Source: Metaphire vulgaris
Lineage: Eukaryota; Annelida; Clitellata; Crassiclitellata; Megascolecidae
NCBI GenBank assembly: GCA_018105865.1
Contig: CM030834.1
Location: 9,865,219-9,929,218 of the forward strand
DNA length: 64,000 nucleotides
Direction of reading: 5' to 3'
This document shows, piece by piece, positions 1 through 13,415 of this stretch (position 1 is the first letter of the stretch; every line of letters starts with the position of its first letter). The notes under the pieces were generated by a model. That model was not told where the DNA came from and searched no databases. It saw only the letters and a list, made by a program, of their open reading frames with translations. Both the position numbers and the translations under genes were made by a program.

Positions 1-164
1 TATTTAGGCCTATAGATCTTATTAGTAGCATGTGGCTGATTGTGTGGCTGATTGCCTCAAATGAAACACAAGAAATATTGTCGAGTTGCACAATGTTAAA
101 ATGTTTATTGGACAGGGTTTGTCTCTTAGAAATAAGTAAGGGTTCACGGTCCTTATTCAATTTT

Positions 165-488
165 CAGAGGCGTAGCGTGCCAGTGGCTATTATGGCTTTA
201 GCAATGGGCGTCACACGACTGGGGCAGCAAATTTTTAGAAATGCACACAGTTGGGGGCGGCAAATTTGGAGGAAAGTGGACCTTTTTTGTAAGGCGATTT
301 TCAGATACGGATTTATTGTGACGACTTTTTTTGCTTGTCAGCAAATTTTCATTTTCGGAGGCCGGTTCCTTGTGAGGATTTTATTAAAGGGTGCGCGCCA
401 TAATCGCCATTACTATCTTTCTTTTGTTCCCTGGGGCGGCGGGTATGGTAATGGGCCATGGGCGGCAAAGGTGCACGCTACGCCTCTG
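165..488. mobile_element. hAT-like MITE
   Basis: Inverted termini CAGAGGCGTAGCGTG and CACGCTACGCCTCTG; flanks TCAATTTT and TCAATAAT form a diverged 8-bp duplication. Confidence 0.85.
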
Positions 489-1321
489 TCAATAATGCAA
501 TATGGGTTGGAAAGAGAATTAATTAATTCATTCATTCATTCATTCATTCATCATTCATTATTTCGCTTAGACAACGAAGGTCCGTAGCGTTGATCTACTA
601 TGGCCGCGATCTTGGGCTTTTCCCCATTCTTTTGTGATTGTTGAGGGTGCGCCATTGCCGATCTGTTGTACCCAGGTGCGGCGAGGGCGACCTGGAGGCA
701 TTTTCACCTGGAGGAGGATTCCTTTCATATTTACGGTTAATGGCTGCCGTAAGAGCACCGTAAGCCGGAGTGTTGGTGTTAAGGCGTGCCACGTGACCCA
801 AAAAAAGAGAAAAAGAAGAAAAAGAGAATTGCGACGTTAGAATACAAGTTATGTAGACGAAAGTTTCTAACCACAAATTGAAAATGTAGTTGCGTTAGCC
901 TGCAGCATGTGAAACAAATAAATGTTCGATATGCCAGTGGGTTAGGGCCTTGAGCCTCCCGCTAGTCGAGGCTGGCCCCCATTGGTGAGGTTTGAAAGAA
1001 CTTGAAACACAAACACTTTTAGCAATTATCCGATTGTTCTAGAAGAGATTGAACATGTTGGGGTGAAATAGTTCAACAAAACCTGATTTTTTTGCAAAAT
1101 CGACCACTGATGGAAATAATTGGCGGTTGTTACGACAGAAGTGATTTAGTTGCTATATGATTCGGGCGGCGAAATACATTTCATAGTTTCGAGCACAACA
1201 ATCTCTGAGATCGCACTGAACTAATTAAATCCCGAATGCATTGTATATTATTCATAAGATGCGCCACGCCAATAAATCAATAAATCGATCGATCAGCCAA
1301 TCAACTTCTTTGGCGCCAGTA
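489..1321. other. No gene seen
   Basis: Short (ATTC)n run at 526-558 and small open frames without recognisable motifs. Nothing else supported. Confidence 0.6.
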
Positions 1322-1556
1322 TCATATGCAGGTTCGGTGGAGTAGCGGAGTGATTCTTGCGACGCAACCAGAGGGTTGTGGAACGTGGGTTCGAATCTGA
1401 CACTAGTCATGCAGTGCGTAGCAACCTTGAGCAAGTTGTTCATCCCTGACTTGCTCGTCACCTGCGGTTCTTGACTTTGTGAATGACTTACGTGCGTCAA
1501 TAATCATACAACAACAACAACAACAACAACAACAATAATAATAATAATAATAATAA
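1322..1556 (+). mobile_element. tRNA-derived SINE
   Basis: GGAGTAGCGGAGTGATTCTT resembles an A box and GTGGGTTCGAATCTGACAC a B box at tRNA-like spacing. It is followed by a tRNA-unrelated body and a (CAA)n/(TAA)n tail. Confidence 0.75.
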
Positions 1557-1670
1557 CCGCCGTCCTCGGAACTTTCGCATAATAGCCTGACAATACAATC
1601 AATACAATAGCAATGATGTACGTTTATAATAATAATAATATTTATTCATTTATTAATTTTATTTATTTAA

Positions 1671-1830
1671 TGCCCTTGGTACTTCGTTCCTGAGAGACTT
1701 ATGATAAAAAATTGCCCGGAGACATGACATGATCGTGTGTTAGCTCTCGTTCGGTTGGAGATTGAGAAATGTTCCTCGAAATGTGATGCCATTGAAGCGC
1801 TTTATCGTGACAGATATTCTTTGAAACAGA
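1671..1830 (+). repeat. TA-associated interspersed repeat (family T), diverged copy
   Basis: GGTACTTCGTTCCTGAGAGA...TTAGCTCTCGTTCGG...GTTCCTCGAAATG matches the family at 5144, 19917, 36587 and 36836. Confidence 0.65.
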
Positions 1831-2110
1831 TAAATTTCTTATCTGTTGTCCCAGAATTGCAATGATGTTAACAACCGACAATAGCAATGAGGATAAGGAC
1901 GTTTATAATAAGGAATAATATTTATTGATTTATTAATTTTCATTTATTTAACAAAAAGTCAGAAAGGAAAAAACCAAACACAATATCATTTCGAATCACA
2001 AAATTAGAAAAGCAAAACAAACAATTTTTTTAAACATAATGTTCAACGGCAATGCTGCATTTCAAATGCGCCTTGATAAAAAATTTACTGCGCTTAAGAA
2101 ATTGTCAAGT

Positions 2111-2154
<44 letters not shown>

Positions 2155-2851
2155 CGTGTTTTCAGCAGCTGATCAGTCATGCACACATGGTGAGACCACT
2201 TTGCGAAAACACTCGTTCAACTGGAGCCGACGTCGCAGGGAAACAAAGAATTCTGTTCAATTGGTATTATGAAGAAACAATGACTAAACATTTAAAGTAA
2301 CTCAATGTATCCACATACGAAATAATTATCAGTACAATTGAATGCCAAATGGTATACAAGTAATTTGGTCTTATAAGGACTTTATCTAAGTTACAAGACC
2401 AGGACAAGGACCGATCTGCAAGGACGAGGATAAGGACAGATACTCAATTTCAAATTGGTCTGTCCTGTCAAGGACCAGGACAAGGATTAACATCACTGCA
2501 GAATTGTAGTCTATGCCAATGAGTCGATGGGGTCAAATGTTTCAAATGCCAGCGACAAGAAGATATGATGGGATTAGAGAGATTGATATCTTGTAAACTT
2601 TCTCACTGCAACTGCTTTTGCGGCGGCTCCTGCTGCAGGCTCTGTGGTGGGCAAATACGTGGGGGGCATCCCAGACTAGGCATCGGTCGGTCCGCCAAGG
2701 GATCAGGGTCATGCCGTCTGGTCTTTTCTCTCCGTCGGTTAGGCAGAGACCAGGCGGTTCCTTGCTAGACGGGATCCCAGCTCTAAACAAGGCCCCCTGA
2801 ACTATAGGTCTTTCAGCATGTAGTGTTAAGGGACACGACCTGGACCTAGAT

Positions 2852-3305
2852 CAGTGTCTCGCAAACTTTTTACCTCGCGGCACACTAAACAGAACAAATT
2901 ATTTTCACGGCACATTCTTCATAAAATTACAAAACCAACCAACAATTTATTAAATTTTTCTTTATTAAGGAACTGCCGGGTCTGCAGTCACATATAATGA
3001 TATGTAGATGTAACAAACGCGAAAGTAACGTTCATAGACTGTAGATTCTCGCCGTTGTTTTCCTTAGTGTCGTTTTCACCTTGCATTTTCTCAGATCTTG
3101 CCAAAAATTTATCCATTTCAAATTTCAAAATCAAATTTTGGTAAAAGCATCAAATTCAACTGTTACTATACTTATAGTTACCCTACTATTGCAACATCTC
3201 AACACATGCAAAAAAATTAAAATAATAGTAAAATTCTGAAATTCTTTCACGGCACAGCTGGAATCTCTGGCAACACTAGCTGCGCGGCGTTTTCTTGTCA
3301 CACTG
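2852..3305. mobile_element. hAT-like non-autonomous element (Charlie-like left end)
   Basis: Begins CAGTGTCTCGCAAACTTTTT and ends TGTCACACTG; perfect 8-bp duplication ACCTAGAT on both sides. Confidence 0.85.
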
Positions 3306-4735
3306 ACCTAGATGATATATGAGAGTCCACGTGTGCCGTTCTCTGATGATAAAACAGTACCTCAAAGGGCAAAGGTGCTTTTTGCAGATTGTGGCCCCCT
3401 CCTAACCGTAGGCCGGAGACGATTCTGTCTCATCGCAGGCCTCAGGCAGTGATTGGGAGCGCATGGAGTCAGTCTCTGGCGTGTCGTCACTGTCGTGTTG
3501 AGACAGCTCTCAGACGGGCGTGGTGGTATCGCCCTTGACGGATCACCTGGAGCAGATTTTTTATTTCCCTGAGCATAAGAGGACGATTCCAGGTGCTGTG
3601 TTTGGTGATTGAGTCGGGCATGGGGCATCGGGGATCATTGGCTTCTGACTTGCAGTTCATGTGCGTCAGTATTTAGACAGACTTTCTTTCTCAAGCATGG
3701 AAGACTGGAGGAGACGTGTGCCTAGTAATAATAATTAATCGGGGAGATATCTGCCGGGGATAGGCAAAGCCAACCAGGTATGTTTTAAGACCTGATCTAA
3801 AAGATGATAATGTGCTGGGTTCACGAATTGATGCCGGTAATGGAGACAATGACATAACAGCATTATGGGAAAATTCACCATGTGGAATTCTCTGTGAGCC
3901 TCAGATAAGTTATATGCAACGCATTCGATGATTTAGTCGCTGTGCAATTATTGGCTGCAAATGGATTTTCGGATGCGAAATTGCTGTGTATATATGTATA
4001 AATATATATTGTCTATATGTTGTATATACATATACATACATACCTAGCCAGGCCCGCCGCAGTTAGTGCAGTTGCAGGTGCAGCCCTCTGCACCCTATTC
4101 TGCACCCCTGAAAAAAAATGTAGGGTGCAGTGACAAAAATCGGCAAAAATTAGCCAAAATTATCTGAAATAAGATGGGCTTCAGCCCCTGCACCCTATTC
4201 TAGCTAAAATTGACCCAACGCAACTGTCTTAATTATTGCCAACATTTGCTAAAATTGGTCAAAAATTGCCAACATTCACAAAAATCGCCAAAAATGGCAA
4301 AAAACATTAGCCAAAATTGCGAAAAATTGGCCTAAAATTTCCACCAAAACCGATTTGACAAAAATTTGCAAAAATTTGTCGTCGAAAATTATCTCGCCCC
4401 AGTGGGGGGTCAAGAAAAGTGTGAAATGATGCTACTGCTTTTATCTGGAAAAAACACCAGGCGGGCTGCACCCGACTGCTGAAAATTTGTTCCGGCACAC
4501 TGTTACAATAATCCACCCGCGACTAGTGCGCGAACCAAGTCTATCGCTGCCGAAGTAGGCAAGTAGTACGGACCTAGGCTGCCGGATTGAAGTTGACTTC
4601 ATCAAATTGACTTTTAAAGCGAATATTTCGGAACATGAGGTGGCGCGTTTAGATATCAACGCAACTGTCTTATCGTTCCGATAGTCCAGGCCCGATGAGG
4701 CCTCGGCCCGACTTACCGGCGTCGGACGGTTGGCA

Positions 4736-4738
<3 letters not shown>
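3306..4738. other. No gene seen
   Basis: Contains an A-rich degenerate repeat built on AAAATTGGCCAAAAATTGCC-like words at about 4130-4380 and a GTGCAGCCCCTGCACCCTATTCT duplication (about 4082 and 4175, in pieces). Otherwise unrecognised. Confidence 0.5.
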
Positions 4739-4769
<31 letters not shown>

Positions 4770-4784
4770 TGATGTCAGCCCGCA

Positions 4785-4880
<96 letters not shown>

Positions 4881-4882
4881 TT
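4739..4882. repeat. Compound microsatellite (TC)n, (TA)n, (TG)n
   Basis: Three dinucleotide runs in succession. A second compound TA/TG array is at 5039-5137. Confidence 0.95.
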
Positions 4883-5033
4883 TATTCTCTCCGCATTATT
4901 ACATGTCCATAATTATATATACAATCTGCCAAAAAAACGGTGTGTCTGTATGTGTTGTCACCACATGTTTTATGTGTGCATGTCTGAAGCGCGCGTTCCC
5001 AATCTGCCAAAACCCCCTTCCCAATGAAAAAGC

Positions 5034-5076
<43 letters not shown>

Positions 5077-5143
5077 TGTATATATATATGTATATATATA
5101 TATCATTGTGTGTGTGTGTGTGTGTCTGTGTGTGTATGTATTA

Positions 5144-5265
5144 GGGTTCTCGGTGCTTAATTCTCAGACTTATGAAAAAAATGTCCAGGACATAAAGAAA
5201 TTGTGTGGTTAACTCTCGTCCGATCGAGGTATGGAAAGGTTCCTCGAAAAGCAATAGCGTTGAAT
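5144..5265 (+). repeat. Family T repeat
   Basis: Contains TGTCCAGGACATAAAGAAAT, TAACTCTCGTCCGATCGAGG and GTTCCTCGAAAAGCAATAGC. TA and TG tracts lie just upstream. Confidence 0.75.
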
Positions 5266-5593
5266 CACAGTGTATATATAATATATACACCGTGAACCAA
5301 TAAAAACCAAACACTTTTCATTTTGGCAATAGCTTTGTCAATTTTAGACCAAGTTTGATAAAACGTTTCCCAACACGTCTGTATGCAGATTGCTCACCAC
5401 ATGTTTTATTTGTGGCATCTGCATTTCACGAAGCAAAACACGACGTTATTATTCATTTGCATGGCATAATACTTGGCAGTAGTGACCAGGGCGCGATTTG
5501 TACCCCCTCGTCAGTGAAGAAGATAAAGTCGACTTTTGTTGACGAGAAGTTGTGCAACAATAAGTGTCTTGATCGCGTGAAACGAGCTAAGCA

Positions 5594-5703
<110 letters not shown>

Positions 5704-5714
5704 ACTGACAATTT

Positions 5715-6275
5715 CTTGTGCGCCATATTACCAAAATGTCAGGAGCAAGGGCACATTACAGAGCCCAATAAAAATAAATAAAATAACAGTCATCAGCAAA
5801 AAATAGGAATGGAAAACAATCTAAGGCAGAAGAGAATAAGATTTTCTAAACAACTAAGCCTTAACATCTTTCTTAAAGGATGTCAGAGAACAGGATGTTT
5901 TCACAATTATCAGTAGATAGTTCCATGTCTTTGGCCCTGACACTGCAAATGACCTGGAACCGAGTAATGTTTTACAGTGAGGTATCTTCATAAGACTGAG
6001 CATCGGACCACAGGGACAGTTGTCGGTACGAAATACTCCTGAAGGTATTCTGGAACAATCTGGTTTATGGACTTGAATGCAAGAAGAGAATGTTTGTATT
6101 CAATTCTCTCTCGAACTTTGAGCCGGTTAAGCCGGTGAGTTAGTGTGGTGATGTGGTCACGACGTCCAGCGCCAGAGACAAGTCTTGCAGCTGCATTCAG
6201 TACCGACTGCAGGCGATTCAACTCGTAGTCAGGTAGGCCTTTGGCTGCAGTCAACTCCTGTATATACAACTCGCT
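5715..6275 (-). mobile_element. Non-LTR retrotransposon 3' end (LINE reverse transcriptase C-terminus)
   Basis: Reverse-strand codons give LQSVLNAAARLVSGAGRRDH and a YKHSLLAFKSIN stretch, then AVSGPKTWNYL, the usual C-terminal end of LINE reverse transcriptases. The element's 3' end abuts a (TTA)n run at 5596-5701, consistent with a (TAA)n tail. Frame-broken fragment. Confidence 0.82.
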
Positions 6276-7612
6276 TCTTTAGCCGCTTCAAATTAAGATC
6301 TTCGTGAATAATAATACCCCGGACAGAATTCTTCACAGTGGAGCCACCAGTTAATTTACAAAATTACCGAATTTACGCTCTGATTACAGTCAAGAACGTG
6401 ACAGTAAAGACGAGAGACTGCATGGCACACAACCAACGTTCTGGAAGTCAGCAAACCGCTGGCGTATCCAAGCCAAGGGCGTTTCAAGGCATAGGCATGC
6501 TAGGCACGTGCTCAGGGCCCCGCGATATATGAAGGGCCCCGGCGAGGCGGTGGAAAAAGTCTGTTGCTTGATTTTCGATTTTCTGATGCTCGAAAAGTCT
6601 GACGAACAAAAAAGTCCTCCCCGCATTTTGGCGCTTGATTTGTCATTTTGTCCTTCAAAAATATGATAAGCAAAAAAAGGTCATCACCGCTTTTTGCTGC
6701 TACCATTTAAAAATGCCTAGAGCCCCCTCCCCCAAACATCTTCAAATACGGCACTGATCCTAGCTGGGCTGCACCGGTCTCGTCTTCGTTGAGTCGGATA
6801 TCAAGATGAACGACGTCTATTACTGTAACGTGCTCCTGCAGGAGATGCTTCCTGCCATCCGCTCATTATTTACTTTTCTGTCTGTGCATCTCTGTCACTG
6901 ACACTGTGGTTACTGCTGTCAATGTATACCATGCAACTGATAATTAATTACATTGTGCTTTGTTTCATGACATACAGCACAGTTGCTGCAAATAAGACAG
7001 GTGGTAAGCAACCTGTACACAGATATGTTGGGGATTCTCCCAGCTACATCGCTACCGAGCTTTATCAAGCTTGGTAAAATTTGACACAAGGGTTTGGTTT
7101 TATTGGATCAAAATAAAACATATATATATATATACATATATATATTGCCCTCGGTACTTCATTCCCGAGGGACGTTGAAAAAATTGTATATATATCGTAT
7201 ACAATCGTATATATATATGTACAATTGTGCATACTCGCCATTATAATCGTCATCGTTGAAGACAAACATATAAAATTTGACGATCTCCAAGTCTATATCG
7301 ATAACGACAAATGTCGATAAGGCCAATCAAAAAAACGGTGCCACTCTGCCTAACAGCTTGCTTTGACCAAGTCTAGCTCATTCAGATGTTGATCACGGAA
7401 TCTCATTTATCAATGTCAACTGATATAATGAAGTGTCTCGAACCACCGAATCGGATCAACAGATTCAAATTTATCTGGCTATGAAACAAAATGGGTCAAG
7501 TTTTTTTTGGTCCACCCTGTTTCAGAGAAGTAGGCAGAGACGGATGATTCCGATTCTATGCTATTATTAAATCGTCAAATCTACGCAGTTTCAAACGAGA
7601 CATAATCAACAT

Positions 7613-7648
<36 letters not shown>

Positions 7649-8748
7649 GGGGAGTATTCCTGCCGTCAGCATTGGGGAGGGGTAGAATATTTTTAAATAG
7701 TGTACCCACCCATAAATATTTTTGAACTCTAGTGATGACCTGTTTTCTTGTCAGACTTTTTTTATGACGTTAAAGAAACAAATAAGCACAAAACATTGGG
7801 TGATAAATTATACTTATATACCCCTTCACTAATAATTTATTCTGCAGGACCGTCCCCCCGCAGTCCCCACCCTGATCTACGCTCCTGTAGAGAGATACCT
7901 CTAACATTTTAGGAAAATTTATTGAGCGCTTCAACCTTCAACATTTAACGGTACATCACTGAGTCAGCATTCGAATCACAACGCCCGTAATGCTCGCAAC
8001 CAGACACATTCCGCCAGTCTCATTGTCAAATGATGACATAGTGACAGCACTGCCATTAGTAGCCATAATGACAAACAGACAATCTGTCACTGACAGTACG
8101 CATTGAGCTGACCGCCATTCTTTTGAATTGGATGACATCATGCGTGATGATGCAGCTCATTGTGTTTCCGTCACAATCCAAAGCCACTTACCCTTCTTTT
8201 TTTCTTTTTCACGTGACTGCATTTCGGGCTTCTGAAGCTAACGTAAAGAAATAGGCCTGTAGGTCTCTATTTCAGAGCGTGTAGTTTTCTCCTTTCCTCT
8301 ATAGTGTAGACGTAATTATAATCGTTTTGACATTACCTTGAAGCAAAAGAAATTTGATTTTATACTAGCATATTGATGGGAAAAATACGCACGCAGTCTT
8401 GCATTCAATAAAGCAGAATCATTCCAACGGACAAGACGACACGGATGGAGCTGGATCAAGCGCTATAGGCTGGCGAGACTGTATACAGGCCTCCGATTTT
8501 TTGGGATCCCAAAATTAAGTCATTGTCATGAAAGTCTGGAACTATTAATAGGCCTTTTAAAAAACGAATTGTCTTCTACAGAAGTTCTACGATTTCATTT
8601 CCGCATCCGCATATCGCTGGCAGGTGCTCGAGGATGCATTGTTTCCGTCTCAGTCGGTTGTCAGATCTTTGCCAGATATGAGTTACAGTAAGAGTGCCGG
8701 AGAGGAAGCAATAAAGTCTGTGTTTGCCCACCATCCAGATATTGTGAC
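6276..8748. other. No gene seen
   Basis: Two copies of the motif ending in GCAAAAAAGG-type words near 6605 and 6670 suggest an old MITE at about 6430-6760 without clear ends. TA tracts at 7121-7145 and 7615-7644. The rest is unrecognised. Confidence 0.5.
7146..7190 (+). repeat. Family T repeat, partial
   Basis: GCCCTCGGTACTTCATTCCC and GAGGGACG between TA tracts. Confidence 0.65.
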
Positions 8749-8923
8749 CAGGGTGCGATTTGTGACCTGGAGCAGTGGGCGGGATATGTCGATCTTGGGG
8801 GGATGCAGTTGTTGGGAAATGTAGCAGTGCGGGGATGTAGAGGTGGGGATGTATCAGTAGGGGGATGCAGTTGGGCAGTGGCGGGGAGAAGATTTCCCCC
8901 TTTCCCCTACAAATCGCGCCCTG
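8749..8923. mobile_element. hAT-like MITE
   Basis: Inverted termini CAGGGTGCGATTTGT and ACAAATCGCGCCCTG; perfect duplication ATTGTGAC. Internal tandem GGGGATG-rich units. A related fragment CAGGGCGCGATTTGTACC lies near 5487. Confidence 0.9.
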
Positions 8924-8980
8924 ATTGTGACTGTCGATGTACCGAGACTCAGAGCGTATACTTCTGACAAGAGAGTCATT

Positions 8981-9018
<38 letters not shown>

Positions 9019-9136
9019 GCTGGAAGCTGTCTAAATGACTGAGTCCTGTGGGAAACTATTCTGGAGCTCTTCAATACAAACAGTGTCTTTAAAAAGAAGT
9101 AGAAATCGATTTTCTCGACCTAGTAAAGATGTGCAA

Positions 9137-9174
<38 letters not shown>

Positions 9175-9599
9175 TGCTCTCTGGCTTTCTCTCACTCCCT
9201 ATCTCTCTATCTCCCTCTCTCTCTGACTCTCTCTCTCCGTCTGTCTGTGTTTGTATGTCTGTCTGTCTAATTGCCATTCTGAACGGAGAACCGATTTAAT
9301 GGTAGGGAGAGAAGGCCAAAGCTATATACACTATTATATTATACAGTGTGTTGAAATCAAGAAATGCAAGGCAGAAAACTAGTGGCACTGTAACGACGAA
9401 TGCAATTTTGACGAGGTGGGCCGGGTGTAGGAGGCACGACGTACACTAGGTATAAAGTACCGTAGGTACTTCCTACTTAGGTACAACGTACTCTAGGTAC
9501 CTAGGTATGAAGGATGTAATGTATGTAATGTATGTAATGTAACAGCGTTCTTATATAGCGCCTCTTCAGTCTTAATAAAAAAACATTCCGAAGCGCTCC

Positions 9600-10830
9600 C
9601 GCTGCGGTAAGTGGGCCTACTGTCGACATGGCAAAGCCAAAGTCAGAAGCGCTGTTAACAGCGTTTGACGCCTCTGCGGATCGGAATATGATCTTTAAAA
9701 TCCACTCGTATGGTAAAAGGGAGTTCACCGTCGGGATGTGCGGGTATACCCGTACCCGCGAGCGACCTTCCACCCTGTTCCGTAGAGAGACGCCAATGAA
9801 TGACGGGAAGATGTTGATAGTCCACATTTACGGGTACGGGTCGGGTACGGGTACAGCGCTACGGGTACGGGTATAGCGGCTACGGTACCCCATATACCCG
9901 TTTTACCCGTAAAGTTATATTTTCATTTCTCACTACTATAGCAAATTAGCAATGCAGTAATAGAAAAATAATATTGAGTAAAGTGTATTAATATAACTTG
10001 TACATCGCGTTCAGTTTGTCAGACAGCATGCATTTTACTTACTGAAAACATAAAGGAAATACAGATGACGTAATCTGACATCATCAGTAATAAATCTATA
10101 ATGGCGTCCTCTGACTCCTCCAAGGACTCTTTGACCGAGAAGTTCTTCTGGTAAAGTTTTTGTTGTTTAACTTGAGCTCTAATGCCTGCTCATAGATAAA
10201 TGATATCTACTAAATATTTTAAACAAGCCCATTCATGTCGGCTTAGGCTAGCTGACTGATTATCCTGATTCCTAAGTACTAGATCTGTCCTAATCTAAAC
10301 ATGCGTGCTATTTACAATGAATAGTTATCCCAATTTCGTAGCCCCTATTTCACTGTTGCCTCTCTGTAGTCTCTAGGAACGGCTACGGGTTCACGGGTCC
10401 ATGTACAGGTCCTTGTAGTACTTGTACCCGTAAACACACCCGCGGGTACGGGTCCAAAATTCCAAATCCAAAAACTCCAAATTCCAACCAAAGTCGGTTA
10501 CGGGTACGGGTACGGGTACGGGTACGGGTACGGGTACACAGCTTACGGGTACGGGTCGGGTAGGGTACAGCGCTAGCGGGTACGGGTAGGGTAGGGTAAA
10601 AAAGTTTTTCCACGGGTACGGGTAGGGTATGCATTTTGCTGTACCCGCACATCTCTAGTTCACCGTCGTGACGAAATCCGACGGTGAATTCCTTAAGAGA
10701 GCGACCTTCCACCGGATGTTCCCAGCGTAGAGAGACGCCAATTAATGACGGAAGATAGTCCACTATAGATGATAGACGGAATTCGCGACGTGGAAAAGTC
10801 CGGCGTTGAATTCCCATGTGGCGGTCTTCC
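9600..10830. repeat. Region with duplicated segments around ACGGGT arrays
   Basis: GCGACCTTCCACC...GTAGAGAGACGCCAAT...AATGACGG occurs at about 9762-9806 and 10700-10752, each with GTTCACCGTCGGGA-like sequence upstream. This suggests two copies of one repeat unit. The plain stretch between (9910-10380) shows nothing recognisable. Confidence 0.6.
10498..10640. repeat. (ACGGGT)n hexanucleotide array
   Basis: Seven or so perfect ACGGGT units then degenerate GGGTAGGGTA blocks. Similar degenerate ACGGGT blocks occur at 9748-9905 and 10384-10460. Confidence 0.88.
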
Positions 10831-11334
10831 GTAAGAATGATCCGCCACCGAGTAGGTTCCCGTCACCGAACTCGTCAGATCCAACGAAGATGGAAAATTC
10901 CGGCGATGACTGGAGCAACAGCAGTCGATCGAGTCAAACAATTGCCAAGAAGGGTGACATTCCAGACGCGCAAACACGCCGAGCTGGCGATGCCAGCCAT
11001 TGTGGCGGACAAGATGGCGGACTTGACGATAACGACCAACCGAAAACGTCCAGAACCGTCGGGAAAATACAGAGGACTGAGTACACTCCTCGAAAACCGA
11101 CGAGCAAGAACTAGATCCTCTCATTTGACACGAAAACCAAACGAAGAACGTCGAATCCTGGCGATATCGGCGACATAATCCAAACGCGCAAACACGCGCT
11201 CGTAAACCGAAATCTACCGGAAACTGAAAAAGTACCCAGAGTACGTTGTACCGAGGCATGAAGTATATATGTCTAGAGTCCACCCTGCCTGTCACACCGG
11301 GGAAACGAGAGATAAAGAGGCCGTTGGGCTCCAT
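10806..11334. other. CpG-richer block with long open frames on both strands, unrecognised
   Basis: Open frames of 102 and 120 codons (+) and 213 codons (-, to 10693) overlap. Composition is richer in CpG than the surroundings. No domain is recognised and no splice context is convincing. Could be an exon, a promoter-type island or an old repeat. Confidence 0.3.
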
Positions 11335-12299
11335 TGGTAATCTAGTCTAATGCCTTCAAATACGTCAATTCAACACTGGACATGCTGTAGAATACTACGG
11401 CGCAGGTTCTTAAATTCCGAATCAGTCATGTCTTAGGCTTGCACTCAGTATTGTAGTGGGCCCGGGGGACGAAAGGCGACGGCGCCCCCTGACTTTTTTT
11501 ACTGTTTTCACTCAATTTCAAATTTTATGTGCAATTTCTAAAATTGCACTGTTATACTGTTACGTTTACCTATACAGTAGGCTACTATATTTACCATTCG
11601 ACAACACTGCGCGAGACTTTTGCACAGAGTCGATGGCGCTTGCTCGGAGTGTTTGTGCAGTCTAAGATATTATGCAGAACGTCAACGTTGTTCGAATGCT
11701 TAAGCAAGAGTCGAACATGATGCTGCGTCGAACCTGATTTCTTTCCATTTTCTTCCGTGATTTGATCACGATTCTAATTCGTGACCGGAAAGCTATATAG
11801 CTTCTCAACTTCGTTAAGTCGTCTATTGGAAAGACGGAGGAGGAGAAAGAAGGAGAAGAAAAGGAAGAAGAAGAAGAAGAAGGAGGAGGAGAAGAAGAAG
11901 GAGAAGAATAAGGAGGAGGAGAAGAAGAAGAAGGAGGAGGAGGAGGAGGAGTAGTTGGGAACGAATTTTGCGCCGTTGTTTATTGCGAGGTCTATAGGGA
12001 ACCATTTGTTGTTTGCTTCCGAGCGCAACGATTGCTTTAATTAAAACTCGCTATTTGACTCCAACAGCCAATACTTACGAAGAGACGCACACGGCATCAC
12101 ACGTGACACTACTTGACGATTTACCACGACAGTTGCCATCCAGCGGCGTAGCCAGGAATTTGATTGGGGTTATAAATTTGAGGGTATATATATTGTTATT
12201 GCCATCGCTGTCTGACGTCGTCATCTACAATTGAACAGGTAAGATTCTGAAATAAAACGAAAAGCCCAAGAAGAGAAGCAATGCCCAATCGACTCTCAA

Positions 12300-12354
<55 letters not shown>

Positions 12355-12909
12355 GTGTGTAAAATGAGAACAATTACCAGATGGAATGTTTTTGATTAAA
12401 TGCCCTCAGTACTTATTTATTTCTCCAAGAATTTATGATTTCCATCAGACTGAACATTAAGTTAAGACATTCCCAGACTAGTTATAATTTATATATATAT
12501 ATAGTATATATATATATATATATATAATCTGTATATATAAGCATAAAATGTCTTGTTCCGGCATTACCAGATGGAATGTACAGCAAATGTGATTAAATAA
12601 GAATCGGAAATGCGTCTATTAGCCGAAAGTTTCGTAATTTTTATCTTCTCTTATTTCCATCATTGACTGAAATTGAGGTGACTACAGTAATTTCCTTTTC
12701 CCCAGAAATGTCTACCCTGAGTTTTCCTGACCGCGGCTGACAACTGCAGTCCTCTCCAGTCTTCCACATACATTCTCCCTCCATCTTCTCTTTGGTCGCT
12801 CTCTTTGTCTTGTTGCGGGCATCGTTCCTTCTTGGATTGTCCTTTTCAGTGTTGACCTAGCTTCGCTGTTCTTCTGAACGTGCCCGAATTACCGTAGTTT
12901 CCATTTTTC

Positions 12910-12910
<1 letters not shown>

Positions 12911-12967
<57 letters not shown>
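12911..12967. repeat. (ATC)n tract; other trinucleotides
   Basis: Also (ATG)n at 18078-18150, (TAA)n at 2114-2153 and 61527-61595, (GAA/GGA)n at 11834-11951, (CAA)n/(TAA)n at 1508-1556. Confidence 0.94.
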
Positions 12968-12968
<1 letters not shown>

Positions 12969-13222
12969 GCTTCTCCATTTCTTTCAGTGGTTGGATATGG
13001 AATGACATCGCGAATCAAGGATTTCCGGGAAGTTTTTCTTTTTACGCAGCGCAAATATATTTTGGCAAATAAGATACTAAAATTATAGCTCAAACCAATA
13101 AATTGTTACTTTTAAAAACTCGTAATTTCGCGAAGCTAACGCAGAAATGAACAAAGTGTTTCTTTAAAGGGTCGCGTGAGACCTAATAATACATTATTAA
13201 CCCTCGGAGCCCCATGCTAAAG

Positions 13223-13408
13223 CAGTGGCGGCTCCAGAATTTGGCAAGTGGGGGGGCGTTGGGGTTTCAACTTCTAATCATGGGGGTGGCAACCATTTGT
13301 TGTTATGTATGTAGCATTAAGTATAGGGTCCCAACAGGGTGGCCACTGGGGCGGGGCATACACTCAATAGGGGGGACGGGCCCCCCGCCCCCTGTGGAGC
13401 CGCCACTG
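13223..13408 (+). mobile_element. hAT-like MITE (family A) inside the piggyBac copy
   Basis: Termini CAGTGGCGGCTCCA and GAGCCGCCACTG; perfect 8-bp duplication TGCTAAAG on both sides. Related copies at 19058-19241, 41005-41160 and 46557-46715. Confidence 0.93.
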
Positions 13409-13415
13409 TGCTAAA

